Shown here: positions 1 through 4,003 of the stretch, piece by piece
Position numbering within the stretch: the first letter of the stretch is position 1
Layout: every line of letters starts with the position of its first letter
Origin: Clostridia bacterium
GTDB taxonomy: Bacteria > Bacillota_A > Clostridia > Oscillospirales > CAG-272
Length of the DNA stretch: 5,447 bases
Direction: 5' to 3'
Assembly (NCBI GenBank): GCA_017626655.1
Contig: JAGAIH010000215.1
Coordinates: forward strand, 1 to 5,447
Made by a program: the position numbers and the translations under genes
The notes under the pieces: generated by a model
Database searches by the model: none
What the model saw: the letters and a program-made list of their open reading frames with translations, nothing else
Told to the model about the DNA's origin: nothing

Positions 1-258
1 AACGGCGACGGCACCAAGGATCTGTACGCCAAGAATGAGCATAACCGTTTCGCTCTGGTCAACGCCGACAAGAACATGGTCATGTCCCCCGCTGAGGACA
101 CCATTATTGCCGCCGCTACCTACGAGCTTCACGGCTGGGCTGTGGCTCCCATCGAGATCGACCTGACCGGTATCGACTACAACGGTCCCGTGTTCCTGAC
201 CCACGATTCTCTGGCAGGCGGCTTCGCTCTGGTCTACTCCATTGAGTTCGTTGCCTGA
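1..258 (+). CDS. C-terminal fragment of an unrecognised protein (5' end outside window)
   Basis: The frame is open from the first base and ends in TGA at 256-258, giving the last 85 residues of a longer protein. Codons end overwhelmingly in C or G (GCC, GAC, AAC, ACC, ATC), the mark of a resident, possibly well-expressed gene. The fragment begins with an Asp/Asn/Gly-rich stretch (NGDGTKD), which resembles part of a calcium-binding loop, but one loop-like string is not enough to call a dockerin or EF-hand. The rest is mixed hydrophobic and polar, with likely beta strands (AVAPIEIDLTGI, GPVFLTHDS, GFALVYSIEFVA) and no membrane segment. No family is recognised. A strong terminator follows within 15 nt of the stop, so this is the last gene of its unit. 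Confidence 0.75.
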   Translation, partial: NGDGTKDLYAKNEHNRFALVNADKNMVMSPAEDTIIAAATYELHGWAVAPIEIDLTGIDYNGPVFLTHDSLAGGFALVYSIEFVA

Positions 259-272
259 TTCTTCAGCATCCC

Positions 273-302
273 ATCCCCGCCCGTTTGGGCGGGGATCTTT
301 TT
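273..302 (+). terminator. Intrinsic terminator of the leftmost gene
   Basis: A perfect 10-bp GC-rich stem (ATCCCCGCCC at 273-282, GGGCGGGGAT at 287-296) with a GTTT loop is followed by C and five T residues (298-302). It lies 14 nt after the stop codon. It also shields the IS200 element just downstream from read-through transcription. Confidence 0.93.
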
Positions 303-319
303 GGTAACAGCCAAATAAA

Positions 320-338
320 CCCCCGGCTATGCCGGGGG
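320..338 (+). repeat. IS200 left-end hairpin
   Basis: CCCCCGGC (320-327) and GCCGGGGG (331-338) form an 8-bp perfect stem with a TAT loop. In IS200/IS605 elements the subterminal hairpin is the structure TnpA binds on single-stranded DNA. That this hairpin has that role is inferred from its position before tnpA. No T-tract follows, so it is not an obvious terminator. Confidence 0.75.
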
Positions 339-365
339 AGGAGAAGAGCTTCAGTTACAAGCATA

Positions 366-392
366 TGGACAAAAATCCTCCGATGTTATAAT
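366..392 (+). promoter_or_regulatory. Probable tnpA promoter with extended -10
   Basis: A perfect TATAAT (387-392) is preceded by TG at 384-385, giving an extended -10. A TGGACA -35-like box lies at 366-371 with a short 15-nt spacer, which the extended -10 may offset. The expected start is near 399, giving a leader of about 40 nt before the tnpA ATG at 441. Confidence 0.55.
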
Positions 393-434
393 GAAAGAGG
401 TCTGCCAACCAAATCAAAAATAACAAAGGAGGAT
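375..434 (+). promoter_or_regulatory. Potential hairpin sequestering the tnpA ribosome binding site
   Basis: ATCCTCC (375-381) is perfectly complementary to GGAGGAT (428-434), which covers the tnpA Shine-Dalgarno AAAGGAGG (425-432). The outer segments GGAC (367-370) and GTCC (435-438) can extend the pairing past a 4-nt bulge. The upstream arm lies before the predicted transcription start, so it would be present only in transcripts entering from outside the element. RBS sequestration is known to limit IS200 and IS10 transposase expression. Its use here is inference. Confidence 0.5.
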
Positions 435-440
435 GTCCAA

Positions 441-910
441 ATGGACACAAATAGTTTAGCACATACGAAGTGGGAATGCAAGTACCATCTGGTATTTGCG
501 CAAAAATATCGACGTAGAATCATATACGGAGAGTTAAGACAGGAAATCGGTCAAATATTGAGAGAATTGTGTAATCGAAAAGGAGTGGAAATCATTGAAG
601 CAGAAGCGTGCCCCGATCACATTCACATGCTGGTTAGAATCCCTCCGAAATATAGTGTGTCGGAAATCATGGGCTACTTAAAGGGAAAAGTTCACTTATA
701 ATATTCGATAGACACACAAATTTGAAATACAAGTATGGGAATCGGCACTTCTGGTGTCGAGGATATTATGTTGACACTGTGGGCAAGAATGAGAAGAAAA
801 TACAAGAGTACATCCAAAAACAATTGCAAGAAGACATGCTTGCAGATCAAATAAGTATCAATGAATACTATGACCCGTTTACGGGAAAGCCGGTGAAAAA
901 AGGCAAATAA
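441..910 (+). pseudogene. tnpA: IS200-type transposase TnpA, interrupted by a -1 frameshift
   Basis: The product is a single-strand DNA transposase of the HUH/Y1 type. ATG 441 is chosen because a full AAAGGAGG (425-432) precedes it by 8 nt and the IS200 N-terminus (MDTNSLAHTKW) starts there; the frame stays open upstream but has no such support. Frame 1 carries residues 1-83, including the HUH motif His60-Ile-His62 (DHIHML). It then runs into TAA at 699-701. The family sequence continues in another frame (SSLIIFDRHTNLKYKYGNR) to TAA at 908-910, including the expected catalytic tyrosine in EYIQKQ (Tyr124 of the reconstructed 156-residue protein). One A missing from the run at 686-689, or a -1 ribosomal slip on AAAA, joins the two parts exactly. 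Without that, the HUH motif and nucleophile are separated and the protein is dead. Length is otherwise normal for IS200 TnpA. Confidence 0.88.
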
Positions 911-912
911 AA

Positions 913-1030
913 CACCGCTTCAGCGGTAGTCCGTAGAAGCGGTGCGGTTGGCAGACTTTCAAGCACGATAGTGCTGCCGGTAATAGGCCCTTATAGGGCC
1001 AGTGCGGGCCACCAGCTAAGCTGGTGGTCC
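913..1030 (+). repeat. IS200 right end: series of four hairpins
   Basis: Within 120 nt after the tnpA stop four stems can form. CACCGCTTC (913-921) pairs with GAAGCGGTG (936-944), with a competing inner stem at 915-926. AGCAC (962-966) pairs with GTGCT (971-975). GGCCCT (986-991) pairs with AGGGCC (995-1000). GGGCCACCAGC (1006-1016) pairs with GCTGGTGGTCC (1020-1030), loop TAA and one G-T pair. The last and strongest is the likely TnpA-binding right-end hairpin, by analogy with the family. The role of the others is unknown. Confidence 0.65.
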
Positions 1031-1218
1031 TGACTTGATATAGGGGGAGTTGATGACTCAGCCCCTGTGGGTGATACTACAACAAAATTGATATATACAG
1101 GGCTATTGCACAAAAAATGTCCATAATTATTTCTGTTAGGGTAGGCTGATCTCTTGGCGGTGACGGGAGTTGCACTTGCTCCCTATCCGTGGGGGCTGAT
1201 CTATGCCTGGAAAAGGAT
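1031..1218. other. Gene-free stretch between the IS200 right end and the LRR gene
   Basis: No ORF with a ribosome binding site or recognisable family was found on either strand. Small stems are visible: GGGG-GAGT/ACTC-CCCC around 1043-1065, and GGGAG/CTCCC at 1165-1183. The string ACAGGGCTATTGCACAAAA (from 1097) resembles the style of DDE insertion-sequence tips, but no partner end or transposase is here. GGCTGATCT occurs twice (about 1144 and 1195). It is the 3' flank of two converging units (tnpA + and the LRR gene -), yet I see no convincing T-tract terminator. Confidence 0.5.
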
Positions 1219-2055
1219 CTAAGTATCCTTCCCCAGTTCCGCCCTGTATCTCGCGACTAGGGCGTCGAACTCGCGGATATACTTATCCAGTCTGGCTTGC
1301 CCCTTGGGGAGGTCCAGCCCTGGCTTTCTGTAGCCGCACACCCGGACGTCGTTGAGGATGGCGTCCTCGGTGTTGTAGGCGCCCAGGGAGCTTCCCCGGA
1401 TATGAGGGTACTTGGCGCACATGTAGGCGATCTCCTCGGTGTAAAACATCCCCGCAGGGAAATCGAAGCGGGTCAGGCTGGGGACGCTCTCCAGGACGTC
1501 GGTATCACGGTCCTCCAGCTTGATGTTGTAGAGGATCACCTCCTCCAGGGACTCCATGCCCCGCATCCATTCCAGGCTCTTCATGGGGTAGGGGGTGTCC
1601 ATGTCGCCGCGAAAGAAGATCCCCTTCAGGGACTTGGCCCTTTGCAGGGCGAGGGGATCGTAGGCGATCTTTTTGGTGGAATCCAGCCAGAGGTATTCCA
1701 GTTGGGGATTTTTCGACATATCCCAAAGGGTGCTGTTGCGGATGTTCCAGTAGATGCTGACACCTTGGAGGTGCTTCAAATCCTCGAGGGGGGAGAAGTC
1801 CGAGATCAGCTGGCACTTGAAGAAGCTCAGATACTCGTACTCCGCGCCGTATTTCTCGACGAAATACTCGAAGCTCTTCTGCTCCATCCCGCAAATCTCC
1901 AGGATCTTTTTGCTTTTTCCGAAGCTCATCTCGTAGTCCACGTCGTCGGGGGACATATTGCAGGGGGAGAAGGCGCCGCTGGGGTTGGGCTTGGGGCGGG
2001 AGACGAAGAGGCGCTTGTCGGTGTCGTTTGTGTGGATGAACCAGTCGTTTTTCAT
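1219..2055 (-). CDS. Hypothetical protein with leucine-rich-repeat-like segments
   Basis: This is a 278-residue protein starting at ATG 2055, with AAAGGAGC 5 nt upstream (2061-2068) and stop TAG at 1219-1221. Residues about 73-202 contain irregular LRR-type units in which a hydrophobic ladder follows a short helix: ISDFSPLEDLKHLQGVSIYW (84-103), NPQLEYLWLDST (116-127), AKSLKGIFFRG (140-150), MRGMESLEEVILYNIKL (164-180), SVPSLTRFDFPAG (190-202). The C-terminal about 40 residues (ARLDKYIREFDALVARYRAEL) form a charged amphipathic helix. There is no signal peptide or membrane segment, so it is probably cytosolic. LRR folds usually bind protein partners; no specific role can be assigned. It lies 154 nt after the kinase gene on the same strand but has clearly higher GC, so it need not share its origin or operon. 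No convincing promoter was found in the gap. Confidence 0.8.
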   Translation of the reverse strand: MKNDWFIHTNDTDKRLFVSRPKPNPSGAFSPCNMSPDDVDYEMSFGKSKKILEICGMEQKSFEYFVEKYGAEYEYLSFFKCQLISDFSPLEDLKHLQGVSIYWNIRNSTLWDMSKNPQLEYLWLDSTKKIAYDPLALQRAKSLKGIFFRGDMDTPYPMKSLEWMRGMESLEEVILYNIKLEDRDTDVLESVPSLTRFDFPAGMFYTEEIAYMCAKYPHIRGSSLGAYNTEDAILNDVRVCGYRKPGLDLPKGQARLDKYIREFDALVARYRAELGKDT

Positions 2056-2209
2056 GGGTTGCTCCTTTGGGGGACGGTCGATCTTCCTTTGAATTTCAAG
2101 AATCTTTTCACTTTATATTTTCCTTTGCTATTTTGAGGGAGTTACTTCGCATTGCAGCATATTTCCTCCCAAATGGCAATTCTATGCTTGTAAACGAAGC
2201 TATGTAATA

Positions 2210-3217
2210 TCAAATAATATTCAAGTCTGCTTGATCATTTGCCAGCATTGCTAAACGCTTATACGCTCCAAAAAACATATCCAAGTGATAATCGGTCATG
2301 TAATAAAACGCTCCTTGGTTTTGTTCTCTGCACTTCGCATGATATGAGAGGACTCTGAGCATATGTAATGCCGCAAAAATATAGATTGCTTTTTCCTCGT
2401 CATCATTCAATATACGAATGTCACGATACCCCTTGATTACAGAACGCCAAAGATCTTTTTGGTAGATTTCATTATCCATGAAAGTCAAATTGGCAAGCAA
2501 AACGCCCAGATCATATACAAAATATCCGCGCCCCATGCAGTCGAAGTCAAATAAAACGGGATACTCGCCGTTATAAAAATAATTGTTCGGTTGTACATCA
2601 CCATGGCAAAAGCCAAGGGTTTCGCTAAGTTTTGAAAGTGTGGAATCAACTGATATCCATAACGGTAGCGCAGTTTTGCTTAAAAAATCAAGATCAGCTG
2701 TACGGTGCTTCAAAAAAGGATTCAGCAATCGGGTAGGTTCCTCTACGAGCATAGTTTCATTGATCAATGGCCTTGCAGAATGATTCTGGAAGGAACGGGA
2801 CGATATATGCACTTGGGCGAGGAGGCTCCCAAGATTTTTCATTCTAATATTTGCATCTCCTGCTGGAGATTGCTCAATTCCTCGGAACAAAACAGCTTGG
2901 CGCATACCTTCGGGTGCATCAAGCTCCAATACATAGGATTTGTCCGTACATTGAATCGGTTCAACCACAGATAATCCACGAGCTCGAAGGTGATGAATAA
3001 ATTGAATTTCTTCCTCAATTTGTATTGTGTTATATACGTTAAATAATGATACTCGCAGGAAATAACTGTTATTTTTTGCAGTTATCTTATATATGTCATT
3101 TAATCCGGATTTGAAGAATATGCATGAGGAATCTGTTGGTAAATTATAATGGTGCTTTAATTCTTCTAAAAGCGCACCAGGCGAAAATTGTGAATAGTTT
3201 ACTTTGATTGAACTCAT
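2210..3217 (-). CDS. APH/choline-kinase-fold phosphotransferase
   Basis: The 335-residue protein belongs to the phosphotransferase (APH) family of kinase-like enzymes, which move the ATP gamma-phosphate to small molecules such as aminoglycosides, choline, homoserine or, for SrkA-like members, proteins. The N-lobe has a nucleotide-loop-like FKSGLNDIYKI (35-45) and the strand SYFLRVS (51-57). The C-lobe carries the catalytic motif HGDVQPNN (His205, Asp207, Asn212) and the metal-binding LFDFD (Asp224, Asp226), followed by YDLG. All key residues are present, so it is probably active; the substrate is unknown. ATG 3217 is preferred over an in-frame ATG 60 nt upstream because it has AAGGAGA at about 6 nt and overlaps the upstream stop as ATGA, implying translational coupling to the four-helix gene. 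Base composition is AT-rich compared with the LRR and mannosidase genes. A resistance role is possible but unsupported. Confidence 0.88.
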   Translation of the reverse strand: MSSIKVNYSQFSPGALLEELKHHYNLPTDSSCIFFKSGLNDIYKITAKNNSYFLRVSLFNVYNTIQIEEEIQFIHHLRARGLSVVEPIQCTDKSYVLELDAPEGMRQAVLFRGIEQSPAGDANIRMKNLGSLLAQVHISSRSFQNHSARPLINETMLVEEPTRLLNPFLKHRTADLDFLSKTALPLWISVDSTLSKLSETLGFCHGDVQPNNYFYNGEYPVLFDFDCMGRGYFVYDLGVLLANLTFMDNEIYQKDLWRSVIKGYRDIRILNDDEEKAIYIFAALHMLRVLSYHAKCREQNQGAFYYMTDYHLDMFFGAYKRLAMLANDQADLNII

Positions 3218-3561
3218 TTGTTTTCTCCTTTCGCCGTGTTGATGGAGGCAATCAACATTCTGCGGATCGTACCGCATTGATTATATAAATCTTTCGCAAT
3301 CTCACGGTCAAGCAATTCGGATTTTACAAACAATTCAAGCCAATATTCGGTTTCGTAGCACTCCTTCAATGCAATTTGAAACTTGTCAACAAAGTCGGCT
3401 TTGCCATGGGCATAATTCGCTTCGTGAATATTTGCACCAATTGAGGTAGAGGAACGCTCTAACTGATTGATAAGAGAATAGTGACCTTTTATACTGTCAT
3501 ACATTTTAATGACTTTAACCGCAAAGTCTGTGGATAGTTCCCGAAGTTTTGATTCTGCCAT
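3214..3561 (-). CDS. Four-helix-bundle protein (23S rRNA intervening-sequence / Avd-like family)
   Basis: A 115-residue, all-helical protein. The family signature is clear: QLERSSTSIGANIHEA (33-48), then an F-x-x-x-x-x-IALKE-x-x-E helix (57-72, DFVDKFQIALKECYETEYW). Family members were first noted as ORFs in 23S rRNA intervening sequences, and also include free-standing genes and the Avd accessory proteins of diversity-generating retroelements. They form small oligomeric bundles, and nucleic-acid binding is suspected for some. Here the gene is free-standing: no rRNA or reverse transcriptase is in the window. It is first in a two-gene unit, with its TGA (3216-3214) overlapping the kinase ATG. 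The ribosome binding site is weak (AGAAGGG, 10 nt from ATG). An array of linker-spaced hairpins lies immediately upstream of its promoter, which suggests a functional link (inference). Confidence 0.88.
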   Translation of the reverse strand: MAESKLRELSTDFAVKVIKMYDSIKGHYSLINQLERSSTSIGANIHEANYAHGKADFVDKFQIALKECYETEYWLELFVKSELLDREIAKDLYNQCGTIRRMLIASINTAKGENK

Positions 3562-3584
3562 AGTAACACCGCCCTTCTTCTGTT

Positions 3585-3613
3585 ATTATATCATAGATCC
3601 GTAAGTTTTTCAA
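3585..3613 (-). promoter_or_regulatory. Promoter of the four-helix/kinase pair
   Basis: Read on the minus strand: TTGAAA (3613-3608), a 17-nt spacer, then TATAAT (3590-3585) preceded by TGA, an extended -10. The expected start is near 3578, leaving a leader of only about 17 nt, so the weak AGAAGGG (3578-3572) lies at the very 5' end of the transcript. The -35 box directly abuts the first linker (3614-3620) of the hairpin array, so anything binding the array could affect this promoter. Confidence 0.8.
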
Positions 3614-3795
3614 GTGAAATATTCGGCTTACGCCGAATGTGAAATAATTCACTTCGTGAATTGTGAAATATTGCTCCTTGCAGTCGCAATGTGAAATAAA
3701 ATTCGTTCCTTCACACGCCGCAGGCGTATTTCACTGCCGCTGGCAATTTCACACGCGCCAGCGTCTTTCACTCGTTCCGCAGGAACGAATTTCAC
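3614..3795. repeat. Array of short hairpins separated by a constant GTGAAAT linker
   Basis: Seven-base linkers GTGAAAT occur at 3614, 3639, 3663 and 3691; the reverse complement ATTTCAC occurs at 3728, 3746 and 3789, with a one-base variant CTTTCAC at 3765. Between them sit short palindromes whose sequences all differ: ATTCGGC/GCCGAAT (3621-3638), AATTCAC/GTGAATT (3646-3662), ATTGC/GCAAT (3670-3690), ACGCC/GGCGT (3715-3727), TGCC/GGCA (3735-3745), ACGC/GCGT (3753-3764), TCGTTCC/GGAACGA (3772-3788). Loops are mostly 3-4 nt (TTAC, TTC, GCA, GCT, GCCA). One unpaired half-arm, AAATTCGTTCC (3699-3709), marks the orientation switch. This is the reverse of a CRISPR layout: here the linker is constant and short, and the variable parts are self-complementary. 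It fills the gap between the tRNA terminator and the four-helix promoter. Function is unknown. Confidence 0.9.
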
Positions 3796-3833
3796 TGAAA
3801 AAAGCCATTCGCTTACGCGAATGGCTTTTTTCA
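3796..3833 (-). terminator. Bidirectional intrinsic terminator of the tRNA-Trp unit
   Basis: TGAAAAAAGCCATTCGC (3796-3812) and its exact reverse complement (3817-3833) form a 17-bp stem around a TTAC loop. Six A residues on one side and six T residues on the other give a U-tract in either direction. It begins immediately at the encoded CCA of the tRNA (3834-3836). Its GC core and TTAC loop resemble the first hairpin of the neighbouring array (3621-3638). Confidence 0.88.
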
Positions 3834-3909
3834 TGGCAGGGGCAGGAGGATTCGAACCCGCGACCCACGGTTTTGGAGACCGGTACTCTACCAGCTGAGC
3901 TATACCCCT
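3834..3909 (-). tRNA. trnW: tRNA-Trp (anticodon CCA), CCA encoded, with two stem mismatches
   Basis: The minus strand gives a 76-nt cloverleaf: acceptor AGGGGTA/TGCCCCT (7 bp, one G-T), D arm GCTC...GAGT, anticodon loop CTCCAAA (anticodon CCA, tryptophan), T loop TTCGAAT, discriminator G and encoded CCA at 3836-3834. Two non-pairs stand out: C27 opposite U43 in the anticodon stem and C50 opposite C64 in the T stem. There is also a U-G pair at 51-63 and a G-U at 10-25. Length and all loop landmarks are normal, so it is probably a real, slightly imperfect tRNA, though a decaying extra copy or a base-calling error is possible. It is transcribed as a single-gene unit. Confidence 0.95.
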
Positions 3910-3923
3910 GTGCAACAGGTGAT

Positions 3924-3952
3924 ATTATACCACACTTCTTTGAAAATTGCAA
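3924..3952 (-). promoter_or_regulatory. Promoter of tRNA-Trp
   Basis: On the minus strand: TTGCAA (3952-3947), a 17-nt spacer, then TATAAT (3929-3924) with a TGG extension just upstream. The start is expected near 3917, about 8 nt before the mature tRNA 5' end, as is usual for a bacterial monocistronic tRNA. Confidence 0.85.
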
Positions 3953-3961
3953 GGGGTTTTG

Positions 3962-3985
3962 CGAAAAAAGTTTTGCTTTTTTTCG
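3962..3985 (-). terminator. Possible weak terminator after the alpha-mannosidase gene
   Basis: On the minus strand CG-A7-G (3985-3976) pairs with C-T6-CG (3970-3962) around a CAAAA loop, with one bulged A. It lies about 17 nt after the TAA stop. The T-run is inside the stem rather than after it, so it is not a classical intrinsic terminator; strong termination here is uncertain. Confidence 0.3.
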
Positions 3986-4003
3986 GCTTTTTTCGGCTTT
4001 TTT
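3984..4003. repeat. Tandem CGGCTTTTTT repeat overlapping the alpha-mannosidase stop codon
   Basis: Two exact 10-bp copies lie at 3984-3993 and 3994-4003, with a degenerate third copy (TTGCTTTTTTT) just before at 3973-3983. The right copy overlaps the TAA stop at 4004-4002. It may be replication slippage in an A/T run. Confidence 0.6.

Larger units (their letters stand above)
303..1040 (+). mobile_element. IS200-group insertion sequence (IS200/IS605 family), tnpA only
   Basis: A single Y1/HUH transposase gene is flanked by non-coding ends that contain subterminal hairpins rather than terminal inverted repeats, as is known for IS200/IS605 elements. The left end has an 8-bp hairpin (320-338). 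The right end has several hairpins, the last an 11-bp stem at 1006-1030. No tnpB (IS605 accessory nuclease) gene is present, which places it in the IS200 group. The family inserts without target duplication, so the exact tips cannot be fixed from this sequence; the left tip probably lies at 303-315 and the right tip at about 1031-1045. The element sits directly after the T-tract of the upstream terminator, a typical harmless insertion site, and points the same way as the upstream gene. Confidence 0.8.

Noticed and set aside
1213..1230. Hairpin AAGGAT/ATCCTT straddling the LRR gene stop codon on the minus strand
   Set aside because: The stem is six bp and AT-containing, with only a short T-run partly inside the stem; too weak to call a terminator.
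1297..2136. Long + strand open frame of 279 codons opposite the LRR gene
   Set aside because: It is antisense to a gene with a good ribosome binding site and LRR-like sequence. Its translation is Val/Gly/Leu/His-rich with no recognisable motif, it has no ribosome binding site, and it arises from G/C-ending codon bias on the other strand.
2128..2160. Ten-codon minus-strand ORF (MLQCEVTPSK) with GGGAGG upstream, between the kinase and LRR genes
   Set aside because: The spacing from GGGAGG to ATG is only 4 nt, no promoter or attenuator structure was seen, and such short frames arise by chance.
3614..3795. CRISPR array
   Set aside because: The repeats are only 7 nt, the segments between are short palindromes of 11-21 nt, orientation flips midway, and no cas gene is present.
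3214..3795. Diversity-generating retroelement (four-helix protein as Avd)
   Set aside because: No reverse transcriptase and no template/variable repeat pair with adenine-specific changes is in the window.
3834..3909. tRNA 3' end as an integration (att) site for the AT-rich cassette
   Set aside because: No second copy of the tRNA 3' end sequence and no integrase gene is found in the window.
3649..3952. Two minus-strand frames (67 and 88 codons) across the tRNA and hairpin array
   Set aside because: They translate the tRNA-Trp gene and palindromes, so they are not proteins.
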